NCBI RefSeq assembly: GCF_043641665.1
Contig: NC_092181.1
Span: forward strand, 2,919,421 to 2,983,420
Direction of reading: 5' to 3'
Source of the DNA: Enoplosus armatus
Lineage: Eukaryota > Chordata > Actinopteri > Centrarchiformes > Enoplosidae
Length of the DNA: 64,000 nucleotides
Positions within the stretch are counted from its first letter, which is position 1. Every line of letters begins with the position of its first letter. The notes below the pieces were generated by a model. That model was not told the DNA's origin and did not search any database. It saw nothing but the letters and a program-made list of their open reading frames with translations. Shown here piece after piece: positions 48,777-61,200 of the stretch. The translations under genes and the position numbers were made by a program.

Positions 48777-48822
<46 letters not shown>
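48770..48822. repeat. AC/AT compound microsatellite
   Basis: AC run with one GC interruption, ending in a short AT run; about 230 bp upstream of the keratin D TATA-like site. Confidence 0.9.
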
Positions 48823-49047
48823 GAACACACCCAGAGAGATCCCCACGGACCAGCAGGACCCTCACACACAAGCACACACACACATTCCACAACAGTTTCC
48901 TCACAGTGGTGGAAAGAAACTGAACCCTGGTCCTTAAAGGAAAACAAATGGAGGTTCTGCCAAGCCGGTGGCTGAACTGTGAAGGAAAACTCCCTCCTTC
49001 CTTCTCCACCTCCCTCCTCTCAGCCAGTCCCGCCCCAGGTCCAACAC

Positions 49048-49055
49048 TATATCAA
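49048..49055 (+). promoter_or_regulatory. Keratin D TATA-like box
   Basis: TATATCAA, 109 bp upstream of the ATG, with a GC-box-like CCCGCCCC about 20 bp before it. Confidence 0.45.
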
Positions 49056-49156
49056 GAGCCTGCCTCCCTCTATCAAACTCCACAGTCCTGCTACAGTCTA
49101 CAGCTGTGTAACGGTCCTCTCTCCTCGTGTACTCTCTTGACCAGCAGTCGGCCATT

Positions 49157-52081
49157 ATGTTTTACAGCCAGAGCATCAACAGTGGTCCCAGCATGATCAC
49201 CAGACAGAGCCGCAGCTACACATCAAGTGCTGCTCCCCACAAGGCTCACAGTGTGTCAGGACTCAGCTTCAGGGGAGGCCCCCGCATCTCTTCTAGCAGC
49301 ATCCGCACCGTCTCCTCCGGGTATGGAGGTGGCATGGGGTTCAGCAGCGGTGGGTTCGACCTGTCCAACGCCCTGGACCAGAGCGCCGTGCACCTGAACG
49401 AGAAGGCCACCATGCAGAACCTGAACGACCGTTTGGCCTCCTACCTGGACAAGGTCCGCTCTCTGGAGGCAGCCAACTCCAAGCTGGAGATTCAGATCAG
49501 AGAGTACTACGAGAAGAAGGGCCCTGCAGCAGAGAGGGACTACAGCAACTACTGGGCCATTATCAATGACCTGAAGGACAAGGTATAGTGTGTGCCAGCC
49601 TCGACAGCTTAAACACCAGACTAGTCAAATGTTTGCTGTGCTGTTAATGATTATCAAGGGTGGGTTTTAAAAGAGTCAGAGACATTATAGGCATAACTAG
49701 AGTCAGCACTGTCCCTTGTGCTCCAGAAGCCTTCATCTTTTGATGGACAGTTACAGCTTGTTGAGTGTGTAGGGAATATTGTGCATGGCAATATGACTCA
49801 GTGTTGTATCTGTGGGACTTCAAAGGGTGATGCCTCCGATGTAGCTGAAAAGCATCGCATGATGTAACTGCACAATTAACTATTTAATTGAGATGTTTGT
49901 CCTCTGACCAACTCCCATTGTTGTTCTTCTCTAAAGATCGCCGCCGCCACCGTTGGCAATGCAAACATCCTGCTCCAGATTGACAACTCCAAGCTGGCTG
50001 CTGATGACTTCAAAACCAAGTAAGCACGAAATCTTCAAACTTGTGTTGACCTATCTTCATCTTGTTAATGTCAACCAAGAAGGCTTAAGGGTCATACTTG
50101 TTTCATATCAGTGTTCTCGACTCTCCAAACTGATTAGATTTGAGCACGAGCTGATGATGCGCCAGTCAGTTGAGGCCGACATCGCCAACCTGCGCCGCCT
50201 GCTGGACCAGACCACCCTGACGAAGGCTGACCTGGAGATGCAGATCGAGGGCCTGCAGGATGAGCTGGCCTACCTCAAGAAGAATCACGCAGAGGTGACT
50301 GATGCCCATCCTCCATCTATAATGATTGCTATGACAACAGGAGCATGCTTCATCACACCTGTAGAACTGTTTGAAACGCTGCAAATAAATCTTAATGCTG
50401 ACTTCTTTTCCCCCTTGGTTGTTCAGGAGCTGGCAGCTCTGCGCTCTCAGCTTAGTGGCACAGTCAACGTGGAGGTGGATGCTGCACCCCATCAAGACCT
50501 CAACAAAGTCCTGGAGGAGATGCGTGCCCAGTACGAAGTCATCACTGACAAACATCGTCGCGACCAGGAGGCCTGGTTCACTGAGAAGGTGAAAAGATTT
50601 TCCTATAAACAGGCACCATATCCCACACATTGCAAATGACCGGGTTTACTCCCTCAAGAGTCTAACCTGTAATTAAACATAATCTTCTGTGAAGCTAAGA
50701 CGAGTAATCACCAAGGCTTCTTCTTCACAACTGCGTCTTTGTTTCTTGCTCTAGTCGACAGTCCTGAGCAAGGAAGTGGCCAGCAGCACAGAGTCAATCC
50801 AGACCTCCAAGACAGAGATCAGTGACCTGCGGCGCACACTGCAGGGCCTGGAGATTGAACTGCAGTCTCAGCTCAGCATGGTGAGAAAGAAAAAAAACCT
50901 TCACATCTCACTGATCTTGCCTTATATGAGCACAATTCCTGGATTGCTGTCTTGTCCGGGGAAATGGAGAAACAGACAGCGATAGAGAGTGAAAGAGCAG
51001 AAGGGAGGGTAAGAGAGGGGGGCTTTATTGAAAGAATGAAGGGAGGGAGTGAAGGATAAGAGTGATGGGAGCTGTGGAGGAGGGAGGGGAGGGCTCCTGC
51101 TGAGGAAAACATTTCACAGACATCTGCTCAAATTCTGCAAGACATAAAAGAGCTTGAAGAAAGCTCAAGGAATGCTGAACTGGACGACCCAAAAGTCGTA
51201 CTCCCATGGATTATCTGTGGCCAGCTGGAGTTAATCATTCAACACTGCAAGAACAGCACACTGCTCCTGTGTTACAGTGGAGAAGCAGCTGGACACATAC
51301 ATTCAAAACCTTATACATACACCTCTGCTGCTATTTATTCCTTCATAAAGGAAGGGAAAATGCTAGACAAACACAGGCATGCTTTTGTGTCTGTCTGACA
51401 TAGAATCTAGGGTGTGGTTGGTAGTCACAGACTATAGCCTTAAACTGTAAGAACTGTCATAAAAGTCTTACTACAGTAAACAGGTTTGCAAGTATGAACA
51501 ACAACAACTACTTTGTGTCACAGTTCGTGTGCGTGAATTCAGCTCCCTTTTCCTTCTCCTCCCTCACAGAAAGGGGCTCTGGAGAACACACTGGCAGAGA
51601 CAGAGGCTCGTTACAGCGCCATGCTCAGCGGCTTCCAGAACACAATCAACATGCTCGAAGCAGAACTCGGCAACGTGCGCGCAAGCATCGAGCAGCAGGG
51701 ACAGGACTACAAGATGCTGCTGGACATCAAGACCAGGCTGGAGCAGGAGATCGCAACCTACAGGAGCCTGCTGGAAACAGAGGAGTCCAGGTAGACACAG
51801 TGATGCAGGAGCAGGGACTTATGAGGCCATTTAGACCAAACTATATGAAAATAATGCACATGCAAAAGTTACTCACTGTTTTTCTCCATTTTCTCTTCCC
51901 TCTCCCTCATTCTAGACCCATTGGTTCAGGTAAGTGACGTCAGCTCTAACAAGACGTTACATAACAACAGTGCAGTCAGTGTAATAAAAGCTTGAAGCAC
52001 TGCCATCATGATTTTTTCTCCCTCTTGTTTTCAACAGGGGGCTCAAAGACCACAGTCACAACCACCACTGTGCGCAGCTAG
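49157..52081 (+). CDS. Type I keratin D (14-nt microexon)
   Basis: Acidic epithelial keratin. Exons: 49157-49582, 49937-50019, 50138-50294, 50427-50588, 50755-50880, 51570-51790, 51916-51929, 52038-52081; 410 residues. The start is ATGTTTTACAGCC; the open frame extends 30 nt further 5' but without an ATG. The head (1 to about 80) is Ser-rich with [12 protein letters not shown] and a short Gly patch. The rod (about 81-388) starts [19 protein letters not shown] and ends [13 protein letters not shown], a slight departure from the usual TYRRLLEGE. The tail is very short, ending [11 protein letters not shown]. Exons of 83/157/162/126/221 nt are canonical, and the 14-nt exon keeps the frame. Resembles stratified-epithelium type I keratins (K13/K15/K17 group) in its helix end and tail; subtype not assigned. 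Confidence 0.94.
51916..51929 (+). other. 14-nt microexon of keratin D
   Basis: ACCCATTGGTTCAG between TTCTAG and GTAAGT. It carries phase 2 to phase 1 and encodes Pro-Ile-Gly-Ser between shared codons. It sits at the same place as the 11-nt microexon of keratin C. Confidence 0.8.
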
Positions 52082-52112
52082 GAGGTCCAACTGGCAGGAC
52101 AAGCTGTTCTCA

Positions 52113-52113
<1 letters not shown>

Positions 52114-52167
<54 letters not shown>
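52114..52167. repeat. AC microsatellite in keratin D 3' UTR
   Basis: Twenty-seven AC units lie between the stop codon and the poly(A) signal at 52174-52179, so they make up most of the 3' UTR. Confidence 0.95.
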
Positions 52168-52169
<2 letters not shown>

Positions 52170-52173
52170 GACT

Positions 52174-52179
52174 AATAAA
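52174..52179 (+). promoter_or_regulatory. Keratin D poly(A) signal
   Basis: AATAAA 93 bp after the stop codon. Confidence 0.8.
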
Positions 52180-53504
52180 AGCTGTTACACGAGATAACTG
52201 AAACTGTACTGAAAAAAACTGAGAATGAGTGTTGAAAGTGAAGCCCGTGTTAAAGTCTGTGTATGAAACAACATTTGATATTTAGAAAAAATGTCTGACT
52301 TAGTGTGTGTCAGAGTGTGTGTGTCTGTGACCTGTCTGAAAAATAAATCTGCTGGTGAATACAGGTTGTGTTGTGTTTTGTGACTTTGATGACTGGTCAT
52401 CTTTTTCAATAACAACCCTCTGTTTGGGCAGTTGCCTTGGCAACTCTGTTAGGGAGGTGGGATGTGGAGTTGTGGAAATCTGTGTTACGTAATGGGGCTG
52501 TTGTACAGGAAAGGGTGAACAATGGTTAACAGCTCCAGCGTGGAAAGCATTAGGGGTTTAGAGAAAAGACCCCTCATACAGCTACGCTGACCTTGATGAT
52601 CTCAGAACTCAAACAGAGCAAGAAAACCTGAAGAAAAGTGCAAGTTATGTTACCAAATACAGTGACTGGCCCTGAGGTTTGCCCAAAGGGCTTTTTAAAC
52701 AAGACACACCCAAATGGTTGACTAATCTTTGCCCTGGAGGCTTTCAACACAGTGTTACATGAAGTCTGTCTAGGTCCTGTCACCTAGTAACAAGAACACA
52801 CACTGCTCAGGATAGAAAAAGTGAGAGGGAATGCAAACACTGACTAACTGAACAAAGAGAGTCACTGTGGAGACAGGTGCTATCAGTACCGCACTTTGGC
52901 CTCTTTTATGAACTCAAAGATGGATAGCAAATGACCAATGAGCTGTTATGATTAAGTATCGTGAAGGGTGGGGCTCCTCGGACGTTGGTGACTTAATGTA
53001 TGTTTTGTGTGAAAGAGAGGCTGGAAATTATTATGTTCATGAGGTGTGTGTTTGTGTGTGGAAGAGAGAGAGAGGCAGAGAGGGAGAGAAAGTTTCCTTT
53101 GAGCCTTTTGCACTCTGTACAGGTCAGCAGTTAAGAGCCTCTGATATTACACTGAAATCCTGTGAAGAGGTCATAATTCTCAAATGATGGTGTAATGTTG
53201 GTTTTGGAGAAGAGGGAGATTATAGAGAGGATCAAATTGCAAGATCCAACCCCCCCGAGGAGCTTCACTCACCCTTATTTGGACCCATTTTGTTGCACAT
53301 GAGTGTCTCCACACTGTTATAATGATAGCTGATGACAAAGCCCTTCCAGATGAGCTTGTAATTTGGCATGAAAATTCAGAGGTCATAAAAAGATGTTGAC
53401 CAAACTGTGCAAAGCAGTAACTGAACATCTGATTACGAGCAAACTAATGCCAAACCTTATGAGTTCTGTCAGGAAATATAGACCTGATCATCTAATGCTT
53501 TCTT

Positions 53505-53640
53505 GCTGAGACTTAGATGATAAGATTGATACAACTCTCATGTCTGTATGCTAAATATGAAGCTAGAGCCAGGAGATGTTAGCTTAGCTTAGCATAAAGA
53601 CTGAAAACAGGGGTAAATTGCTAGCCTGGCTCTGTCCAAA
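53505..53640. repeat. Dispersed repeat R2, copy 3
   Basis: Contains AAGATTGATACAACTCTCAT, TGTATGCTAAATATGAAGCT, GTTAGCTTAGCTTAGCATAA and AGCCTGGCTCTGTCCAAAGG. This is the most complete copy in the window. Confidence 0.75.
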
Positions 53641-53924
53641 GGTGAGGAAAATCCACTTTCTAGCACCTCTAACCCATAACGCAAATAACTCTGTTTAAAA
53701 CCAAACTTCACTTTGGTTTTTTACCAAGATGTCACACTGTTGCTTTAATTATTTGCCAAACAGTTAGTTACAGTTAAAACAGGCCATGGACTTATACCAA
53801 GACTATGTACTAAGTTTTGTACAGATGAACCCAAAACTTTTCCAGCGCATAACTCTGAAGACAATGATCAAAAGACCTACAGAGCTGCAATGGAGGAGTT
53901 ATTACCTTTGTAATGTTGAGTGGT

Positions 53925-54005
53925 GCAGCAGAAGCTGCAGCTTAACATGGACAAATTGAAGGAGCTAATGGTGGATTTCAGAAGCACCAGTCAGACTGCT
54001 TCTTT
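53925..54005 (+). mobile_element. LINE ORF2 fragment
   Basis: A frame reading LNMDKLKELMVDFRST resembles the NxxKTKELVVDFRR stretch of Rex/L2-type reverse transcriptases. Only a short remnant remains. Confidence 0.5.
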
Positions 54006-54719
54006 CCTTTAATGGGGCCGACATGATGGTGGTCACATTTACTGTCAGTTTTATGAATGATTGCTTAACCACCGTCTTGCCCACATATCTGGAAGTGGGA
54101 GCCGTTGGAGGATTTGCTTCAATTTGTTGTGGAGCCTCTTGGCTAATGAGCTGTCATCTTAAAAAACAAATAACTGTGGGAAATGTTGGTTAATGATGGA
54201 TTTAATAGATAAGAGGAAAGAAAGCCGACACTAGTAGTTAGGTTATTATTTACAGCATGAATAGGAATAGACTGTCTACACATGGCCGCACAAAGGAATA
54301 TGACAGGAAACGGTGCCAAGTTGCTGACAGTCATTTCTGTAGTTTCTTCCTGTCATGGCCATCTGCCATCCGAGGCTAGCCTGAGGCTAGCAGAGGGTGA
54401 GATCATAGAGGAATAGAAGTTACTCAATGGATGTCAAGAAATACTTGACATAAAGAAACTTCAGTTCAGTTAATGACAAGTGAGAATGGTGAGAACATGA
54501 AAGCCAGCATAATTTGGATTCTTTGATTCTTTCTGTCTTGATATTGAAACTGACCACAGGGACTTTACCAGTAGTCTGTAAACTTTAAGTCACTGTGTGT
54601 TTTTCACAACTTATTTAGTGCAGTAAGCTTCAAAATTACACATAAAATAGCAGTATGATTATCGGAATAGTTTGACATTTGGGGAATGTTTGGGACATTT
54701 TGGACTCTTATTCATTTTC

Positions 54720-54830
54720 TTGATTGATACCACTTTCATGTCTGTATGTTTAGCTACTAGCAGCCAGTTTGAGCTTAGCTTAGCATAAAGAGTGGAAATA
54801 GGGGCAGGGGTTGTTTTTACACTTTATGGA
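54720..54830. repeat. Dispersed repeat R2, copy 4
   Basis: Contains TTGATTGATACCACTTTCAT, GTCTGTATG and GAGCTTAGCTTAGCATAAAG. Confidence 0.65.
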
Positions 54831-57753
54831 TTTAAAAAATAAGATAAAACTAATTAGTGAGCTTTAGTGGTGATGGTAGGTGGATTTTGTTACCTCAGCA
54901 CAGAGCCACGCTAGCTGTTTCCCTCTGCTTCCAGTCTTTGCTGGAACTCTCCGCAAAAAAGTGAATAACATTTCTCTATCAACTATTTCTTTACACTTTT
55001 AATCCGATTCACAGTATTGACTGATTGAATTGAAGAATGTAAAAAGTCAGAATCAGAAAAATTCTCTGTGTTTCAGAATGGGATTTTACCACATTAAGCT
55101 TTCATATCAGTGAAATGTTTAGTCAAGTATTAGTCATGTCTGCAACAGATAAACCGGAGGCTGACGCCCGTATCAGCAGGAATGTTGATGTCTCCGGTCA
55201 AAAAGTCCATTAAGGGGCTGCGGAGAGAAGGAACATTCTTCACTCGACTGGTGGACTCTATTCTGGAGCAGTGTTAGGTTTGACACACAAGCTGAGAGGA
55301 ATGCCTAACCTCTTTGCTAAAGGTCTCAGACTCTGTATGGCATCAGACCATACTGTGAAAGTTTTCAAGCTGTGCCTGAGCTGCAGCGAGGCGTAGCAAC
55401 AGTTGTAAAGAGGCAGAGAGTAGAACAAGACCAAATACAGTCCAGGGGCTCTCAGGCCCTGCCAAGCATGAAATAGATGTGGTTTTTCATCCACTGGCAT
55501 GGCTGTGAGTTCAGTCCTCCTGTAAAGGTGAGAACAGTCCCTGTCAGTTCATTCCCACCACTAAAACTGTCACTGACATTGAGTATCGTCTCCTATTTTA
55601 ATAAGAAAGCATTGGCTGTGACTGGGCGGTGTAGGAAGGCTGAATGTTTAACAGGTAGGGCTGGTTTGAGGAACGATGCCCTACATACAGTTACAAGAGC
55701 CTGAAGACCAGGAAAGACCTACTCGGGCAGGGCAAGGCATACAGTGTTTACCACAGCTTAGTAGCATTCTATATACAATGCATGTTCTCATGAGGGAGGA
55801 GAGGGAGCTTATACAAAGACAAGGTTTGATCCTGTTGCATTTTTCTGTAGTGACTGTAAAAGTGACCACATTCAGTTTTAAAGCTTCCCATGGGCTGGGT
55901 GGATGTGTACTGGAGCATATCCCAGCATGCACTGGGTGGAGAAACTCAAACCTAGACATGGTATGTGTTTAAAGAAATACATTCTGCTGAAATCCCTATT
56001 AAGATACACAAAAATCAGAGAGTAACTACCCCCAGTGACAGAATTGCAGATCAAAACGGCAGAGTGAGGCACATTTTCCCCACAAAACTGCTACTGACTG
56101 TAAACACGTACATGACTCTGATTTTCCAAATTCTGTAGGTTTGTGTGAGTGTGCCTTAAAGGTTCACAATTAACTTCAACAAAAAGTGCATTCATTGTCC
56201 CAGCCATTAAAAAAAGGCAGCAGTAATAATAAACTTGATGCTCTGTATGTAGCACTTTATAACCAATGTTAGGAAGGGGAGAAAGCTCAGCAACAAATGT
56301 AGAAGTGAATACATTAAATCAGGGCAACTACACATTAAACGATGATAAATAAAAGAGACATGATAAATACAGCATTTCTATATTAGCAGTGAACAGTGGG
56401 CAGACAGCATATTCAGACTGAGGTCATTTTGGCCACTGACTTCATTGGGCAACTCCCTTTTCTTATAAAAATTGATGCAATACTGCCACCAAGTGCTGGT
56501 TTCCTGTACATTTAAGAACGAGTGCGTCACATAGTCGACAAGGGAGACTCATTTTAACTAACAGATTGGACTCATTTTCAAACCCATAGAAAACCATTTG
56601 CTGCACCTTGTGAAAGCCAAAACCACACAGCCATTTATCACGTCTGAAAACTGCTCAATATGTGACGTGCGTTCCAAAATGAACATCATAAATCAGCTGC
56701 CTCCATTTCTCAATATTTTGCCAATTCATAGACTTTGTGTCAGTTTGAAGGTGTTTGTTGACAGTTTAAGGAGTTTCGTGTTAAATATCAGTGGGTGTTC
56801 AGTGCACAAAGCAGAACAAATGAGCAACTCTGACATCAGTTGACCCTAAAAGGCAATTTCTTCTACTCTGTTCTCTACAAGTGTGACAGCAGAAAAACTG
56901 CTCACTGTCCACAGCGACTATCCATGCTGGTCTGGGTCCAGTAAACCTTTTAAAGAGCAAGTTCTTCAGATCAATCGTGTTTGATCATGTTCACACTATG
57001 AAGCATTTCTGTCCTGCTGGATTCTTCCCATACAACAATACTGCCACCAAGGAGCAGTAATGGGACGTCTTCACCATAAAAACTACATACGCTCAACAAA
57101 CTGACCAACAAGCCTTCAGAAGCTGCACATTAGACAAGTTCTTCCATCTCCATCATCAAAACACAAACACGGAAGGATTTTGTTCTGGAGTTTTGAAGAC
57201 AGTTTGTTACGTGTTGTGTTTTCAAGTACAAGTGTTCCTATCCATTGTTTGTGTTTAACAATGGATCTGTTCGGATGACCAATATACAAAATGCAGCGTA
57301 AGTCACTGTGCTAGTTCATTTCAGTGTCTCAGTAGAAACCTGGATCAGACGTTAGGCAAGTAAAGGAGATGAAAGTGGGTGTGTCCCTGCAGGTATATTT
57401 CCTTCCCTTCCAGGATTCACACTGACTGAAGCCCATTACACCAGTACAAACACAGCTCTTCCTTCCACATTGCTTTGAGCTGCATTCTCCACCAACACAC
57501 TGAAAAACACTTTGTTTAAATTGCAGCCAAGAGTAATTTACAAAGCAACATACTATTCTTTCCCTCTGCTCAGTTTGTTGTGGTTGACACAAACATGCAA
57601 ATAACTTTAAATTAGAACATAAAAACTGCTAATAGGTTTGAGATGTAAGTTAAGGCTATTATTAGGTTAACACCAAACCTCAAACATAACCTTTCCCCTT
57701 CTTCTGGATTAACTTCAACACTTGAATCATAAAAGACACATCAAAGCGAGTTG

Positions 57754-57759
57754 TTTATT
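57754..57759 (-). promoter_or_regulatory. smap1: Candidate smap1 poly(A) signal
   Basis: TTTATT on plus (AATAAA on minus), about 530 bp after the smap1 stop codon. Best candidate seen; 3' end not proven. Confidence 0.5.
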
Positions 57760-58288
57760 ATCACTTTAATTTTATAGGGGAACCACAAGTACTTTAAAAG
57801 AAGGTTATACAGCGCTGTACATTTGGGAGCAGTACTGACAGACTTGATAGTCATATCTTCTCCCTTTAAATACTATTCATTTAAATGTTCTATTATCTTA
57901 TAATGATACAGTGATACAATAAAAGCTTGTGTAACTGGTCCTGCAGCTTTTCTGATATGTCGATATCATTTTTGTTGGGACTGTTATTTCCTTGCAATTT
58001 TTTTTTCCAAAAAAGGAAAATAAAAGTTATGATCAAAAACCATACGACAGGCAGAAACTGCCAGGCTGTACTCCTGTATGCCTCCCAATTCACTCACACA
58101 ATAGAGAGAAAGAGAGACAGAGAAAGGGAGAAGGGGAAAAAGAGAGATATAATTTTCATGTTCTGAAGGCTGGTCCATGATGGAGATGGGCATCAGTTCA
58201 TAGTGAGGTACAGAGAAGCACAACATATATTTTGCACTCTCTGCAACCTCGACTCTTACTCTGCCCGACCATCAACCCGCTCGAAGGC

Positions 58289-61200
58289 TCACTTCCATAG
58301 CTGTGTACTCAGAGTCTGGCCGGATCCAGCGGCGGCCCATCCACCCATAGCTGACGGAGGCTGAGTGAAGGCCATCTGGCCACCTGCACCGTTCAGAGTC
58401 ATCCCTGACATCTGCTGATTCACCTGAGGATGTTAGAGAGAACTGCATTAACAGCATGGATTTACACCTGTAATATTTCACTTCTGACCCCAGCCCTGTC
58501 CTGACACTAGTCCACATTGTCTGTAGTTTGATTGTGACATAAAGAAGTAAAAGCAAGCTTCTAGAAAAGTTGACAAAGACAAAGCTGAGTTGAAACTAAG
58601 GTTCCACCTGCAATACCTCTCCACTTGACTTCAGTGGTTTGTTTTGGCGTCTCCTTTCTGCCCTCTAGTGGTCAGGAATTGATCACTGAAGCCTACCGAG
58701 AATCTACAGCCTGTGTGTCCCAAATCATACTTCATACTAACTGTATATATTATTCACTTTGCAATAGTCCTTAGAGTAGACTGTTTTTGCAGTTAGTAGA
58801 CAATAAGTCACCATACCTAATCATCTTATACTTACAGGAAATGATATAACACAACTGCTAATTGAGGATTAGGGTTAGGGTTAGCTTGACAGAAAAACAT
58901 TTTTCCAAAAATGTAATGTTATTTCTTTTTCTATGGTGTTCCTGGTGCTGTTTCATCACCGCCCACAATTAGTTTACATTTTTTCCAGCTGTGAGAAGTG
59001 TCTCCATTTCTTTTGTGCATTGCATTGTGGAAGAATATTGTCTATTAACAGCACACTTTGAAAAGTAAGGTTTTTTTAATATGCAATCTGGCTGTTGTGA
59101 GAGTACTTTATTTGTCACCTTTCCAGTGTCACACATATTCAAACCTGCTTGGAAATGTTATGTAGTATGGATTTGGGACACAGCTCCTGTTTTAAAGCCC
59201 TGCTTGTGCTGCCATCTGGTGGCTGCTGGGTGCTTTGTCCACACCCTGTATCCACTATTGTGCAATGCATCATCACAGCTGGGTGTGGTCACATGTGAAA
59301 CAAACCTGACAGACGTGCCATACACTTTCTTTAGTGTACAGCTCCTTTTTAAATGACCTCCTACAATCATGGCTTGAAGACGGTCCATACCTGACCCATG
59401 TTCCACTGAGCCTGCTGCCCAGGCTGGATGGCGTACATGCCCTGAGCAGGAACCATGCCTGCAGGCATCGCACCACCTTGTGGTCCCATCATCCTCGGTG
59501 CCATGCCCATCACACCAGTGGCTGGAGCATTCCCCATGAAGCCATTAGGCATGGTCATCCCAACCATCATGCCCGGACTGGGCCCCATCATGGCTGCCCC
59601 GCTCTGAGCCATCATGGCACCCATGACAGTTGTAGGTGGCATGGCCGTGCCCATGCCAGGGAAGGCCTGATAACCAGCAGTGGCCTGGACAGGAAACTGC
59701 ATCTGGGAGGGGCCCATGAACATGCCCGCTGAGGGGGGAAGAAGACAGAAGAATGTTACGTGTACAAATACGACTTTCAAGCCAGTATTTTAATGTGGGA
59801 GGATTGTGTAATTTAAGGAGCCTGTTTCTTCATCAGGATGAGAAGTTAGGAAAGCTCTGTGGGACTGTGTTGGGACACACGAGCAAGTATCTACTTGCTC
59901 CTTGTGGATTCAGTTCACCACATCACTCTGTGCTCCCCCCCAATATTTATACACGTTTTCGTCCTCACCAGCGGGGGCCTGTTGGGACATGCTGTTGGTT
60001 CCATACAGGGACAGGATGGAGTCCTTGGACAGGGGCTTCTTGGTCATGTCGTCAGTTTTAGTATTGCTACTGCTGTCACTGAACAAATCGAGGTCTCCCT
60101 GCCCCGACCCTGAGCTGGCCCCGCCTCCTGCTGCTCCGGCTGCTGGAGCTTGTGTCGGAGTGCTGGCCGCGTTACTGGAGCTCACCTGAAAGGCGGAACA
60201 AGATCCCGACTTTTTAAAAACTTGGTGATGACAGTATGAAAAAACGGCATTTCACTTGTTTAAGATGCATATGAAACATCAGAAGCTCAAATTTTGGAGT
60301 GAGTTTTACTCATGAAGACAGGAAATAGTGTAGTGTCCTTGTACACTTGCTAGACCTTTGACAATTCAGGTGCGCTGTCGTGACATGACAGGCTTCAAAT
60401 GAATCAACAAATTATCATCAACAGAGGTTCCATAATTAAATATGTGACTCATTCTGCTACTTCTCAAATAGCTGTGAGTCTGAACAGGGCCTGAGAGTAA
60501 GTTTACAACCTGGTTTCCACTCTGGAAAACAGCCATCAGCTATTGTTTGCCAAATTTGATAAAAACGTTTGTCATATTTTATTTATTTATAAATGGAGTG
60601 ATAATGGCCTACCCTGCATAATGATACCCCGTATTTCATTTGCGGCCTGTTAGTAGGTTGTTAGTAGCTGGTACAGCTTGAAACCTTTGTGGTAATTAAA
60701 TCCTGTAGGCCTAACAACAAGTTACATTACCAGCACTACCTGTGCCGTGACACAACACAAATATCTTTTTATGGGTCTCTGTCTCTCTCTCTGTCTCTCT
60801 CGATGCTGATGGTTATCATTTGACTTTATATTTTTTAGTGCACACTTAATTTCAGTTTTACAACGAGATAACCATAACCCACCATAAGCCCTCCTGAGCA
60901 ATATTCAGAAATTAGTATTAAATCTGGTTGAGGAAATTCTTGCTTGGTTTTACCTGAGAAAACTGAGCTGTGGATGTGGACGCGGGGAGGGGGTTGGACA
61001 CCATGGGGCCAAATATATCCAGGTCATTGTTGTTCTGGCTTGTGCTCGTGCTACCATTGTTAGTTGATGCAGCTGTCGGTGCGTCTGTGACAGAGAGGTG
61101 AGAAAACCGGTTTTACAGGTAGAAAATAAGCTCACAGAAAAAACAACACTGTCACTGAAGATTTCCCAACGATATACTACCTGAATTTACTAGGAACTGA

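Larger units (their letters stand above)
38390..49047. other. 10.7-kb gene-free spacer between keratins C and D
   Basis: C and D are divergent across this interval. I saw no keratin-like exon on either strand, intact or broken. It contains one terminal-inverted-repeat element (40666-40875), two or three LINE-like tails, copies of R2 and R3, and three CA microsatellites near the D end. The divergent promoters make it a candidate for shared control elements. Confidence 0.55.
52200..57750. other. Repeat-rich spacer between keratin D and smap1
   Basis: Keratin D (+) and smap1 (-) converge here. No intact gene seen. It contains two copies of R2 and a short LINE reverse-transcriptase-like fragment. 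Confidence 0.55.

Noticed and set aside
49127..49156. N-terminal extension of keratin D
   Set aside because: The open frame extends upstream but has no ATG there; the first ATG at 49157 gives a normal keratin head.
58868..58883. TTAGGG repeat (about two and a half units)
   Set aside because: Too short for an interstitial telomere tract; expected by chance at this scale.
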